Below, one piece after another: positions 22,113-35,444 of a DNA stretch of 64,000 nucleotides. Position numbers and translations under genes: made by a program. Position 1 is the stretch's first letter. Every line of letters begins with the position of its first letter. The DNA is taken from contig OZ004586.1 in NCBI GenBank assembly GCA_963924555.1, positions 496,001-560,000 of the forward strand. The letters are read 5' to 3'. Source of the DNA: Crambe crambe (Eukaryota > Porifera > Demospongiae > Poecilosclerida > Crambeidae). The notes beneath the pieces are model-generated. The model ran no database searches. It was not told where the DNA came from and saw only the letters and a program-made list of their open reading frames with translations.

Positions 22113-23261
22113 GTTTGCACAATGAAATCCTGTCACTAGATTAATGGTAGTTATTATAATGTAGCTGTTTATTGTAATTAATAGAGTTTATACCTTCTTA
22201 TACGAGCCCCACCCCCTTAGCGATCTGCAGTAGCTTGATCAGAACAAAATTCCGGAAACCAGTAGCAAAAATCCGGAAAATAGTGCTATATAACTAGATT
22301 ATCACTGAGTTTATCAGTTCGATGGCAATTCCAGAGCTGTGATACAAAACTGGCAGTTATCTGGACCAAAAGGAAAAAAAAGGGCGTTCCCTTAAGTAAA
22401 CAAACATAATGCGCATGTGTAGTTTTAGTTCCATTATTCATGAGCCCCACCCAGCTACATGGTGCGCATTCGCAGAGTAGCTGAGTGTAAAATACACACG
22501 TCCAGAACTTCAAGAACACATGTCCTGTCTCTTGATTTCTGGGAGGTTATCAGTCAAGACCTTTCTTCCATTCAGTTGGTGTTGTGGTTCAGGATCAATA
22601 GGTATGGGCATGAAGGTCATGTCATTTTTTTTTGTGTGTTATTTAGGCCTGATGTGTCATATTTCCTTTATGTTCTATTTAAGGGAAGGGGAGTGTAGTA
22701 ATTATTTCCTGTTGTGGTTAAATCATTACATCATTTTTATACTAGTGTAGAGTAATTGAAGTTGTTGTTCAGTTGTTCAGTGTATGTTGTTGATGAGTAC
22801 AAAGTAGTCAAAGATCAGTGAAGCAGTGTGGACTGTTTCATTAAAACTCAAGGTCATATAGTAGTCTTGTGTGCCAGACGTATTTCTTGCAAGGAGGGGA
22901 GAGGGGAAAATAAACGATCGCCAGGTTTCTGTTCTTTCAAAGAATGCGCATCACGTGACTTGTGGGATAATAATTTACCACATGTGCGTGTGCACACAAT
23001 TCAAATTATTAGTTTCTTAGGCAATTTTTTCAGAAAGTCGTGCGGGATGCGTGTTTTTATTTATTTTTATCGAAACTACACCCACTTCCGGTCAACCGTA
23101 TATATTTAGCGTGCACATCCTCCAAGGGACATGCTATGAGCCGCGTGCACGTGTTATTGAATTTTTGTGGTGGCAACAACATTCTATCATATGTCAAGAA
23201 AACCTGGCAATTGTTACCAGACATACTTTCCCCCCTAGTACAGATTTCAGTTGGTCCTTAC
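22113..23261. other. 5' flank of gene 2 shared with gene 4's flank
   Basis: No intact gene. It contains the TATATA/CCGGAAA block near 22255-22295 and a shortened copy of the array ORF-like element (about 22500-22820). A block with TCACGTGACTTGTGGGATAA (about 22951) is shared with 40400-40730. This flank is closely similar to 39706-40740, linking units 2 and 4, whereas unit 1 pairs with the truncated unit at 52593. Confidence 0.5.
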
Positions 23262-23352
23262 TAGCCTCGTCCCCAGGCGATTCCACGCACAATTATTATA
23301 GCTTGTGGAAGCTAATTATTATTGTGCGTGGAATCGCCTGGGGACGAGGCTA
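23262..23352. mobile_element. 91-bp MITE with long perfect inverted repeats and 9-bp target duplication
   Basis: Left arm TAGCCTCGTCCCCAGGCGAT and right arm ATCGCCTGGGGACGAGGCTA are perfect inverts that continue inward. The element is bounded by GGTCCTTAC on both sides (23253-23261 and 23353-23361). Nine-base duplications are typical of Mutator-like elements, but family assignment is inferred. Confidence 0.8.
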
Positions 23353-23879
23353 GGTCCTTACATGATGAACAAAAAGTGTAAGTGAGTGAGGGAACCAACA
23401 CTTCTTCTAATAGTTGTGAGGTTTTCCTGTTTTGAAACCCAATACAACGACAGAGTCTCTCCTGTTATACTGTAAGTGCTTTGGACTGAGCACAGTTCCT
23501 CAAGTGTGCAATATATTGCAGCTTTAAGAAATTTAAAGCACACTTTTCAGAGGATCTGATTGGTCACAAGTCATGTGACCAGCACTAAATGTCTAACAAT
23601 GAGGTCAAATGCTGAGCTCAGCAATGTGCTTTCATCAGGAGTGGTTATCAGCATCTCCAAATAAAGAGCACTTGTTCAACCAGTTGAACCAGTTCCAGTC
23701 ATGCCACTTGTTAGGGGACATGTTGGATGTATTCATCTAGTCCCTTTAAGGAATTGAATTGCTTTAAAGAAAGTGTTTGATAATTAAATCTCCCTCAGTC
23801 TGAAAAATAATCAACACATTCTCATCATAATGTCCTACCAACTCCTTTTAGAGAATAATTTATAATGTATATTTTCCTT

Positions 23880-26800
23880 GTAGAGGAGTTTGCACTAAGC
23901 CTCCTTGCTTCTGCTTGGTCCTTGAATACTGCCCTGGGGGCATGCTCTATGACTACATACGATTGGACATCGAGATCCTCCCCCCTCAAGTGGTCGGGTT
24001 GGCAAGGCATATCGGATCTATCTCCACTCCAAGAAAATCATACACAGAGACATGAAGTTACTCAAGTGAGTCATGATATGCAACACAGAAAAGTCTGAAA
24101 TAAGTGACTTGAAGATTGCATCATCCCATGGGAGGACTGGGTGGTACCGTTTATTAAAAAAAAAAAAAACTGGAGTGAGGATATCAATCCACACCTCCTT
24201 ACCATTGTATTAAGTCCATAATAAGGTAATAACTATTGAAGTGTCCACAATAGGGTACAGGTATTCACTATTGGGTATTCATAATCCCACATCAGTATTG
24301 TAGTCTTATTTGGTGTAGAGGCAGTCACAATAGGGTTAGTGTCAGTGTAATTCATTACCTTTGTATGTGGTCACCATAGTTACCAAATTATAAATATTTA
24401 TGCCCGTTGCCATGAGATCAAGTCCTAAAGCAATTCATGGAGGTGTTGTTGGTCACAAGGACCACATACAGTGGTTTAATGAACCTAATGAATATCAAGA
24501 AGGAGCTATGAATGATTATGACCTCTCATCTCTGTCATAGTATTCTTCTCTGCAATAATGATGTCCTGACTTTGGAGTGAGTCGTCATTTTGGTGAGAAG
24601 AGCATGAAGATGACTTTTGTTGGAACGGTTGGGTGGATGTCTCCTGAGATGATTAGACACGAGTTGTGCTCGGAGAAGGTGGACATCTGGTCCTACGGAG
24701 TCCTGCTCTGATGCAGTAAGTAAAATATAATGGAGTAACTCTTAACATATAGGAAGTTAGGAATTTGGAGTCTTCCTTTACTGACTTTCAACACATTGAC
24801 AGCATTAGGTGTATCGCTATAGCAACCTTTGACTTTACTTTGTATACTTGCAGAATGTGAGTTCCTCTGCAGTGATTTGGGGCGTTGGTAGTAACAGTCT
24901 CCACCTCCCCATCCTCTCGGACTGTCCAGTGGGTCTCAAAGTCCTCTTGGAAATGTGTTGGTAACGAGGGGCAGAGTCAGTGGAGGGTAAATATGGGTAG
25001 TTCACAACATGGAGGAGTTGTTAGCAAGACCTTATGCAGTTCAGCATTCAATGGACAGTAATTAACTCTTATCAGTTTATGTGGTGGGCATTCTTTATTG
25101 CTGTGGGCTACTCCAAGGCTTTTGATACCAGCAGCTGTGAAAAAACAGCCCTCAGGTATTTTGCAGTGTCAGCACAGTCTTGTTTATATATATCTTGTGC
25201 TTAATCAGTAATAAAAACATCTGTTTGATTGCATTCTCCATTTCGTTTCCTAGGCAACCCAAGCCTAAAAACAGACCATCTTTCCGGCAGATTCTGATGC
25301 ATCTTGATCTCGTAGCTGGAGCATTTCTAACCATCCCTCCAGACACTTACCTCATGTCCCAGGCAAGTTTCAGCTCACAATAATTATGTTGGATGTAGCT
25401 ACAGTGATATTGTTTTGTTTGCAGGAGAGTTGGAGAGGAGAGATAGAGGAGTGTCTTAGCAAGCTTCGTATCGAGGGGATCCCCCCTAATGACTCTGAAC
25501 TGATCCAGCAGAGGGAGGAGGAACTGAAACATGCTCAAGACATCCGAGTCATGTACCAGCAGAAGCTGCAGACGGCAGACAAGCTCTACAAGGAACTCAA
25601 GTCCTGCAAGAGTCAATTGGATGCAAAGGAGTTGGAACTGACAAGGTGAGAGAGTTAGTTAATGGTAACTAGGCTCCCTTTCAAACCTCTGGAACAGGAT
25701 AAGCACGTCCTTCCTGTGCCCACTTATTATGACCTTAAAGAGTATACAGAAACACTATATATATATGCATCCATGCCATGACCTCATTGGATCCCATCTT
25801 CTCTATTTTAAGAAGAAGGGCTACATCACCATTGAAAGTTTTCTAGTGATGGTGGGTGGAAAAATGAACCAGAAATGATCTTCATTACTTGTTTGCTGTT
25901 TCCAGACGGGAGAGACAGCTGAATGACACAGCATATAAGATGAAGCCTCATTCTGTAGGTGGGGGTTTCCCCCATCACACAGCACTTGATTGTGGGACAA
26001 CTGACAGCAGTGATAATGAAGAGGATGGGACATTCCAACCACACGTGCCCACCATCAAATCATATGACTCACCAGGAGGACGAAAGAGGGTGTGGCGTCG
26101 GAAGAGAAAATCAAGCCAGTCCAAGGAAGACAAAGTTAAAGAATCGTCAGGATTTCTGGACAGGGTTCAGAACTCTGACCTCCTCGCTCGGAGAGAGTCC
26201 CTCCCCCACTCAGTAGTCTGATGACAACCACACATGCCCCTCACCACCTCTCCAAGCACAACCCGTCCACTCACTCCCTCCTCGATGAACCAGCTGTGTT
26301 GGATACTTTCAGTCGAGACTCCACCCCCCGTCCAAGACACCCGACCACACCCCTTGCACCGGACGGCAGTTTCTCTCATGAAGTGACCGAACTGATCGAA
26401 AGTGTTTGTCACCCACGTGGTCACCGTAGAAACGGATCCTTGAGGACTCATAAGAGACAAGGGTCAAGTGGATCAACCGCTAGCTCCAAGGGAGTGTTCG
26501 CAGATACCATGCCCCTCAGACCTCAGTCTCGTTCCAGTACTAATCTGAATAATACTCCAGTCAGACCTCAGTGTGGTACCAATCTCAGTAGCAGTCGAGT
26601 CAGTACTGCACATTCCAGTAAAAGAGGTTCACTTGAGCACACTCCATCACGTAGAGGGTCAGGTTAAGGAATTCCATACTCAAAGATGGATTCGTCCGAT
26701 TCTGAGTCCAGTAGTTATAAAGAATCGAACATATCTACGTCTGTTGGCATCGGAAGTGGACTACAAGACTCAGTGGCCAATCATTCTACTGGAGAGGACA

Positions 26801-27686
26801 GCAGTGGCAACGTGGGAAGTAAATCTTCCATCGAAGACAAGAAGTCATCCCCTAAGGCTACCAGTCATCAGGGTCTCTATAGCAACGAGAGCAGCATGGA
26901 TACCCACGGGTCAGATGGAGATGGACATGATGCTGATGGAGAGTCCACCAGTGACGGCTATGAAAACCAGTTTGACCGGTTCAGTGGGACAGAGCCTAAT
27001 GAGACCACGGAGTCTAATATCGAGTCTTCAGTAGCTTCTCTCGTGTTCCACTCCAGACATAACAGAATCAGACATCACCTCCAGTCTCATTCCGAAAATC
27101 CATTCCAGTAGAACTGATTATAAGAATGTAACTGTGATGAGTACGACTGTATCCAGTCATCCACCCCCACCAACTAATGAAAGGGGCTCCCCTGGAACTA
27201 CCCACAAGACTGATCTCTTTGTTTCAGGGAACATGCTCACATACACACCACAAATAGTACACTCCAGGAGCTCTCACCCCCTAACAACACCCATTGAGAA
27301 TAGTGGACCACAATCATCGACTGAGCCAACAAGTTCAACCAGTTTGACCATTCCTGTGCACATTCAACGTGTGCAGAGCCCAGAAAGAAAGGACGACAGT
27401 AAGTGGACTTGTTTGGTGATATTAATATTGGAACCCTTTACCTATTATTGCAGTGGAGAGTTAGTTACACTAATATCAGGACTATTGACTAGATATCTCT
27501 TTCCCCTTCACTCCAGGTGGCTCTGTAACACCCACTTCAGCCAAGCCTAAGATAAATTCCATGACTGCCATCGTTCGGAGTTTCTTTGAGAACATGTCCA
27601 AGAAGTCTAAGAGTAGTGGTAACCATCTCCAACACTCTGCTGAGCTGGAAGACAGTGGCTTCCAGGTAGAAGACTCACAGGATTAG
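23880..27686 (+). pseudogene. DLK/LZK-like MAP3K pseudogene c (most complete C-terminal part)
   Basis: Pieces in order: 23880-24067 (LEYCPGGMLYDYIRL, broken before IIHRDMK); 24537-24719 activation loop, with a 10-base deletion removing KISD of the DFG region; 24854-24960 ([18 protein letters not shown]). Then 25253-25363 (PKPKNRPSFRQILMHLDL), 25425-25645 coil (QREEELKHAQDIRVMYQQKL), 25905-27090 Ser-rich tail, 27390-27402 and 27518-27686 (stop at 27684). Lesions in the tail are a one-C deletion near 26208, TAA at 26666 in GSGSGIP, and a deletion near 27040. No N-lobe is present. Order and motifs match MAP3K12/13. The 24068-24536 stretch is degenerate intron with nothing recognised. Confidence 0.8.
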
Positions 27687-27894
27687 CAATCTGAGTGTAT
27701 CTTTATGATCATGCATTGTCTTTTGATGCAGAGTCCTCAAGCTGGTGTCCTGAATGATATATGAACCCTTTCCACTGTTCTGTTAATAATAACATGACTG
27801 TGTGAAATTCATTGTTTTGTATGATTAATTCTATGAAGCTCCACCCACCAGTGATTCAGAGGGTAAACTATATAGAATATGACACATCAAGCAT

Positions 27895-28045
27895 TCTGTT
27901 CACCACATCAAAGGATCTACCCACCAGTGTTTCAGAGGGGTAATTAAGACACATCAAAAGAATTCACCACATCAAAGGAAGTCACAACCACATCAAAGGA
28001 AGGTACGACCACATCAAAGGAATGCAAGACCACATCAAAGGAATT
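27895..28045. repeat. CCACATCAAAGGAA minisatellite, third junction
   Basis: Tandem imperfect units between kinase relic c and gene 3, followed by the minus-strand AATAAA at 28082-28087. Confidence 0.8.
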
Positions 28046-28261
28046 TAGGTCCTGCATCATATGAATGTCATTTTTTGGCGCTTTATTTTGAAATAATTTT
28101 AATAATTATACAAACAAAATCCACAAAATTATAATGTGAGAAGTGAAACAAAAAGTGTAAGTGAAGCAAATAGAACTGACCATGTGAGTGAGGGGAACCA
28201 AAATTATTACAAAATGAACACAAGACAATAACTAGTGGTAAGTGCATAGTTATGGAGGAGA

Positions 28262-31200
28262 CTAACAGTGTGAGTGGAAATAATCCACCACTTCACTGTG
28301 ACCCTCTGCTTGGGCCAGCTGGAGTGGAGTCTTGTTAAACATGTTTCTGATGTTTGGGGAGCAATGGAGATGTTCGATGAAATACTTGATAGTTGCAAGT
28401 TGACCATACTCTGCTGCCCAGTGAAGTACAGTGCCATACTTCTTGTCTTGTAACATAGCGTTGCATCCTTTGACTTCAGTTAGATATCGGATGATGGATA
28501 GGTGTCCATCCATGGCTGCAATATGTAAAGGTGTAGAATTGCTGTCATCCAGAGAATTGGGGTCGCAGGCATGATTCTCTATGAGATTCTTGACGAGGTG
28601 GAGGTGACCTTCTTGTGAAGCATCGTGAAGTGGTCGTCTTCCATACTCACCAGGAACATTAGGATTGCACTGCATAATGTTTATTAAATAGTCACAAACA
28701 TCACTATGTCCATTAAGGGCTGCATGGTGAAGTGGCATGGCGTCATACTTGTCCCTACAGAGAGGATCACACCTCATGTCTTCACATAGATATTGCACTA
28801 TTGATAAGTGCCCAAACTGTGCAGCAAGACCTAGGGGGGTGACATGCTCATCATTTCTACTCTCAGGGTCACACCCACACTCCATTATCAGGAACTTGAC
28901 AATGGATAAGTGACCCCACTGTGCAGCATCAAAAAGAGGTCCTCCACCATGCACACCACCAGGAAGGTTGGGGTCACAATTGCAGTCGTGGATAAAATAT
29001 TTCAATGTTTTGATGTGACCAAATTGAGCTGCAACGTGGACGGGAGAAGTCTGATACTTTGTGAAATCCTTGAAAATATCTTCCATCTTCATGAAGGTCA
29101 GCATTGTCTCCATCAAGTACTTCACTACTTTTAAATTTCCACCACCACAAGCACTGTGTAGAGGTGAGTAACCATCCTCGTCCTGCTCAAAGGTATCGAC
29201 TTGGTGCTTTTCGACTAGATACTGTACTATGTTGAGATGACCATGTTCAGCTGCTTGGTGTAATGGTGTTGTTCCTTGCCAGCCTAACACAGATGGGTTG
29301 CATAGCTCATTCTCAATCAGGTGCTCAAGCACTTCCAACTTTCCATGAAAAGCTGCTTCATGTACAGGTGCATTATTGTTTGCATCTTTTGTTAAGGGGT
29401 TGAGTCCCTTTGTGATGAGACGCTTCACTTCTTCCAGGTCTCCTATTTTGGCAGCATGATGCAATTCCAAGCTCTGCTTGGTGGTGGTTTCTGCTGAGAC
29501 TATCATGTCCAGTCGTGGGTCCTTCAAGTCTCTCCCAACATAGTCCTGTCATGTGAGGGAAGGAAATTCTCACTCTAGTACTAACATAATAGAGGAATTG
29601 TTGACTTATTAGCTATAGAAGTCTGGAAATTTATGGATTGTGCCACAGACATTACAACCATTGTTTACAAGTAGCAGCAATTAAAAAATACATGGAAATT
29701 AAATTAATCAAATACAAGTAAGCTGTAACCATGGATATTAAAATTAGTAAAGATTAGGCGTGAGTAAAATTACTCTGCTCCATTGTTTTCTTGATCTCCA
29801 ATTCTACCTATTATGCTTCTTAAAATTGTTCTATATGTAGCAATAAATTTATCAGCATTGAATATGTGACAGTACTTGGGAAAAGGTACCTTTTCGCGCA
29901 AAACATTAAAAGCTGTTAAACACTTGTAAAGTTTACAAGTTACATATAAAATGTACAAGAGATGATAAATTCAATTAAGTATAACTCAGGAACAAAGTGG
30001 TGTATAAATTTGATTTAAAAGCCATGTAAATCTCTAGATTAAGAGCTTTAAAATGATACAATAACTCAATTTTGAATTTTTGCGCGAATAGGTACCTTTT
30101 CCCAAGTACTGTCACATATATTCTTCTCTCATTAAATGAAGTGACAAAACCCTTTCATAAGCTGTGTAGATGAGGGTTGGACTAAGAGGACTCTCTTGAA
30201 AAGGGAAGACAATGAGGGTAATTCATCCTGGCTCACTGAACCTCAGAAAGGTCTATGAGTAATTGCCTATTAAGCTCAATTATGTTATTATGCCTAAATG
30301 TAAAAGAATATGCTACATCATTTATTCTTCCCTAATTATTGAATTAGGTAGAACTAGTAGCACGTTGATATTCTTACGTTAGGGGAATGATGATTTTAAA
30401 ATCCTTACCTGGAACACAGACATTACAACCATTGTTTACAAGCAACAGGAATTTAAAAATACATGGACATTAAATGGATATTAAAATTAGTGAAAACCTG
30501 ATGTAAATGAGTAATGCTATCATCCGTAATTATGAGCTATTACTCTGAAATTTCCAAATAATATCAGTAGCAGGTTGATGGTTTTATGTTAGGGGTGAAT
30601 TATAATTTTTAATATCCTTACCTGGAACTCATCAGAGATATTGGTACCGAGTCCTGATGTGAATATGCTTCCACCATCATCTGAGTGAGTGACAATACCT
30701 GTTCCAGTGATGTCACTAACTGTGCCAAATGCTGAGTCAGCATCATCATCACCATCACTACCTTCCACCTTAAGGGCAGCCATTTCCCCCACTAGAGAGA
30801 GGACAGGGTCTGGGTAGGAGAAGAGATATCAGATGACGTCAAATACCAATGGAGAGAACTCACCTTTTCCCTTATCATCAGTTGTGACCTGAGAAGAAAG
30901 ATTGAGACTCTGGTCTCCATAACTGATATTCACAAACCCTAGATTTTGCAAAGCAAGCTGTTGTTCTTCAGAAATAGCATCTATTATGCTGTCATCCAAA
31001 GTTCTGTACTTTGACTCGATGCAACCTTCGTCAATATGTAGCAGTCGTAACACTGGACCTCCCAATGCTCTTCTCATAGCATGCTCCAGTTTCTCAAACT
31101 CTTCAACAGTTGTTTCATCGATTTTCATTTCACTTTTGAGAGAGAGAGTTTTTTCTGACTCTTCTTCACTACCAAATGTATCGCTCGGACATTCACAAAT

Positions 31201-32651
31201 TCGCCTCTTGGAATAATCTTGAAATCTCTTCCTGAAATCTTTGAGTGCTTCTTTATTTCTTGTCGTACCAAATTTGTCCATCAAAAGTTTGATCAGATCA
31301 CGGTCATAGAAAGACCAAAACTTTGATGCTTTGCGAAATGCTTCTGCTATGGTTTTGCAGCCTTGTAGTAATTCTTCAAACTTTACATCATGGAAGGTTA
31401 GGAAGCTGTGAAGGTCATCTAGTGTGCACTTTTCTTCAATGGACTTTAGAAGATCAAAGACGAGGTTAGTAAATTTAGCTTTCAAACGTTCAGTTTCCTT
31501 CTGCAACTGTCTCATTTTAAACCTTTTCTCTTTTTCTGACATCCCATTGGTAGGTAAGAATGGAAAACATGGAATGAGATCCACAGCACTCATATCTGAA
31601 ATTTCAAGTAACAAACTTGCATAAATTGATCTTAACTTCCCTCAGAACAGTACCTGAACTAGAGGATGAGCTGACTGTGGAAGGAGCAGGTTCTGGACAT
31701 TCAACATTCAGTTGATCTAAAATGAAGATAAAATCATTCCCTTGTTAAGAATTTTTTCTGATTTACCTTCAGAACTCATGTCAGATGGTGTTGGAGTGTC
31801 TGATGTCAACTGTTGAACACCTGTAACAAAATAAGCCCCGAAAATCATTAACTAACTGGTTATATTGACTGGCATTATAAGATCATGTATCTCAGTTGAT
31901 CTTTAGAATGGATCTTTATTTTATCAGAAGCTAATCATATCCACAACTAGTTGATTTGGATACTGAGTAGTTACTAGTCCAGTATTGGCAGTAACTACCT
32001 TGCGCAATCTTTTGAGCAAGTCCTTCCTGACCAATAGTTCTGAGTGCTTTCATCAAGCTCTCCCAGGTGGGTTTACCACTCTTCTTGATCACATTATCTT
32101 GCTGATTGAGCCAAGCCAAAATCATGTCTCCACAGAGAGGGTTCATCATTTTCACGTTGCTGTACTTGAGCCCCAATGCCCCACCCAAGCGTATCAAGTC
32201 TTGTGGAAGAAGAGTTTCCAAGTATTCAGTGACTTCAAAATGATCATCTATCGTCAGTTGTGCTAATAAAGGAGTGAAAAGAAAAGGTGATTTGAGGGTG
32301 ATATAGTACCATAATTCTAAGCATGCATGTTCCTGCAGCTAAGTTCAGTATCTAAAGATCATTCAAATTTTAGACTTACTCTCTGGGCCTGGGTTAGTTT
32401 CAACATCACCACAGAGTATCAAGAGAGAGGGGAGAACTGTCTGTGCAAAGGACAGGTTGAGAAGGGAGCCATGATCCCCCAGATCAGATTGAACACAGAA
32501 GGTGTTTGGTGTGGGGGAAGAGAGATCACCAACAAGCACTGGATAAAGAAAGGATGAGTGTCTAGTTATCACTAAAGGAAGTTGGAAAAGCTATGTAGGT
32601 GGGAATAAAACACAGCTACATACCTTTGAGGGTTTTTCCAGCTTCTTTCAT
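28262..32651 (-). CDS. 2A-Death-ANK gene 3
   Basis: My model is complement(join(28262..29545, 30622..30809, 30864..31595, 31654..31716, 31767..31820, 31999..32262, 32380..32538, 32624..32651)): 2772 bases, 923 residues, all junctions in phase. Domains are as in gene 1. The 2A motif is DVETNPGP here (Thr for Ser), still within the consensus. In the ankyrin exon the first repeat changes to PVHEAAFHGKLEV, and several later surface positions differ. The large intron carries a 250-bp inverted-repeat insertion. The 5' flank (32660-33000) diverges from the other copies and lacks the TATATA/CCGGAAAC block, so its regulation may differ. Confidence 0.85.
29866..30115. mobile_element. 250-bp inverted-repeat insertion in the large intron of gene 3
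   Basis: Termini GTGACAGTACTTGGGAAAAG and CTTTTCCCAAGTACTGTCAC are perfect inverts. ATAT flanks both ends (29862-29865 and 30116-30119). The paralogous introns have the empty site GCATTGAAGATATTCTTC, which differs from the reconstructed empty site by one base. The duplication may be ATAT, or TA with a slightly longer inverted repeat. No coding capacity. Confidence 0.8.
32384..32407 (-). other. 2A motif, gene 3 (Thr variant)
   Basis: Encodes DVETNPGP. The Ser-to-Thr change is at the freely variable x position of the consensus, so skipping is expected to be retained. Confidence 0.85.
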
Positions 32652-33478
32652 GCTTGTACAATGAAATCCTGGAAATGACTTCACTAGATCTATGACAACT
32701 ATTATTATGGGATAAATAGTTTATTCTAGATCAGATGTTCAACGAGCCCCACCTCCAAGACGTTTAAGTTCAGGAGACTAACTGAGTTTGTCGTAGGATT
32801 TCAGTTCGATGGCAATTTCCAGAGCTGTGATACAAAACTGGCAGTTATTTCAGGACAAAAAAAATGCATGAAAGGAAGAAAATCAAGGGCGTGGTGCAGT
32901 CGGGAGATTCCCTTATGTAAACAAACTTTATGCGCATGTGAAGTTAGATACATTATTTATGAACCCCACCCAGCTATTAAGGAGGTTAGAGTTCACAAGC
33001 TAGCTAGATATCCACTTCAACATCCATGAATTGATGGCTCGAGAACGGTACACTAGAAAACAGTCCAGAACTCCAAGAGTACGTTTACACATGTCCTGTC
33101 TCTTGATCTCATTCAGATCTGCTTCTGTCTGTCACTTCTGGGAGGTTATCAGTCAAGAGTCTTCCTCCATTCAGTTGGTGTTGTATGTCAGGATCATTAG
33201 GTATGGGTATAAAGGTCATGTTGTTGATGAGTGCAAAGTAGTCAAAGATCAGTGAAGTGGTGTTATTAAAATATTAGCTTCATGCCCCCTGAAATATTGA
33301 AGCAGCTATTTTGTCTCCCTTAAATCAAATCCTAAATGCAGCCCCTTGAGTGACTGCTTCACATAATACAGATTCCTCTATGACTACATAACAATACATC
33401 ACATACCTTATTTGGTAAGAATCAACTTCTCCCTTGTTTTTTTAAATCATAACTGAACATATTCCTTCATCCTCACAG

Positions 33479-35230
33479 GTGATCAAGTCAAGACCCCACA
33501 AAATTCCCAATGCTGAGCTCAATATCTTGAAGAAAGCAGCCATACTTGACTCCTTCACAACATCTACTTGGACACTTTTCATTGTACGTACTTCATATGA
33601 CAACAAAACCCTTCAAACCTTTATTATGTCATGAGAGAACTTAATAAAAGATATATCACATCACTCTCTTATTCGGAGACTGTATTTTGACATGCACCAT
33701 GCATACTTTACCTAGCCACCTGCTTTACCTCTGCTTTCACTTGATAAAGACTGCACAGGATAAAGATTTCTGTAGCTACCGTCCAACTTTATAGTCATCA
33801 CTAAGGAAGCATGCTCTTGGTAAGGCTATGCCATGGTCCTCACCTACGTCAGGTGTCCCACCCTCACCTACGTAGATCCCCACCCTCACCTATGTAGACC
33901 CCCACCCTCACCTACGTAGATCCCCACCCTCACCTATGTAGACCCCCACCCTCACCTACGTAGATCCCAACCCTCACCTACGTAGGTGCCTCAAGGTACC
34001 TCATTGATAAGCACACAGTTAAATTAGGTCAATAATTTATACACACAGAGAGAGCTAGAAATGACTGCTGGTCACTGGTCATTTCCAACCACTTCTTGGA
34101 AATGACCAACTAAATTTCAGTATTTAAGTATTGCAGGATAAGGAATGTCCGACCTAATGACCAATCGAGTTCTACCTCTGCACACAGACTCTCAGCAGAC
34201 TTTCTTAATTAGAGATATCCTAAATTGAAGTTCTATTGTCTCCATTTTGTTCAGGTTGTCCTAGTGATGTTTGCTGCATACAATGCCAACAACCCAGAGG
34301 AGAGGCTAACAGCTGATAGGGCATTCGTAGCAACCATCTTGATAGAGGTACGTAACTAAGTACATGCCAGCTGGATACAGGTAATTGTGATGATGACCTT
34401 TGACCCTCATATGCAGACATATAAATATGTACTTATATATCTTGTATGTCCTAACATTGTAGTTTATTTCCATGATGACCTTGGGTAAACAGCCTGTGCA
34501 CTCACCCCACAATGCTCTAGTGTAGTGGAACCTGTATTAAGGGGGGTGGGGTTCCCTGGGTCCAAAACTTGCTCACATTCACAAATGTATTAACGTAAGT
34601 TATAGGTATCATGTGATGTGTTGTGGTTGCTAGGTGACTAGTAGTAAACCCACAGTATTTGTTCAACAATGTTGAAGTTACCCTATTCTGATTTTGTTTG
34701 TTCTATTTTTGGTTTGACTTGATAGTCCCTACCTATACATAAAAATATTCAGTTGTATGTCTGCTGGTCTTGATGACTCAACTGTTTCCTCCATGTATAG
34801 GCTAGTGTGTCTGTGAAGTGGCTCAGTAAGTTTCTGCAGAAATGAAGAATTGGATCCAGATGTCATTAACTGGACACCAGAACTGGACCTTAACTTAAAA
34901 CCTACATTCGATGTGTGCAGAGCCCAGAAAGAAAGGACGACAGTAAGTGGACTTGTTTGGTGATATTAATATTGGAACCCTTTACCTATTATTGCAGTGG
35001 AGAGTTAGTTACACTAATATCAGGACTATTGACTAGATATCTCTCTCCCCTTCACTCCAGGTGGCTCTGTAACGCCAACCATAGCCAAGCCTAAGATAAA
35101 TTCCATGACTGCCATTGTTCGGAGTTTCTTTGAGAACATGTCCAAGAAGTCTAAGAGTAGTGGTAACCATCTCCAACACTCTGCTGAGCTGGAAGACAGT
35201 GGCTTCCAGGTAGAAGACTCACAGGATTAG
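33479..35230 (+). pseudogene. Chimeric relic: ABCC exons joined to kinase 3' end
   Basis: ABCC-like exons at about 33479-33584 (IPNAELNILKKAAILDSF) and 34256-34347 (ANNPEERLTADRAFVA) have proper AG and GT edges. A third at about 34800 (ASVSVKWLSKFLQK) ends in a stop and a frame change. The sequence then becomes the SPERKDDS segment of the kinase gene (about 34915-34943) and its last exon at 35061-35230. This is a less damaged version of the 5150-6191 chimera: the TAA there is a Tyr codon here. No complete transporter or kinase domain is present, so a functional product is unlikely. Confidence 0.7.
33838..33985. repeat. 22-bp minisatellite (CCTCACCTACGTAGATCCCC)
   Basis: About six tandem units of roughly 22 bases alternate between CTACGTAGATC and CTATGTAGACC variants, suggesting higher-order duplication of a two-unit block. 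It lies in the intron of the ABCC fragment. Confidence 0.85.
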
Positions 35231-35444
35231 CAATCTGAGTGTATCTTTATGATCATGCATTGTCTTTTGATGCAGAGTCCTCAAGCTGGTGTCCTGAATG
35301 ATATATGAACCCTTTCCACTGTTCTGTTAATAATAACATGACTGTGTGAAATTCATTGTTTTGTATGATTAATTCTATGAAGCTCCACCCACCAGTGATT
35401 CAGAGGGTAAACTATATAGAATATGACACATCAAGCATTCTGTT

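Noticed and set aside
33838..33985. CRISPR array
   Set aside because: Units are directly adjacent without unique spacers, and the DNA is eukaryotic.
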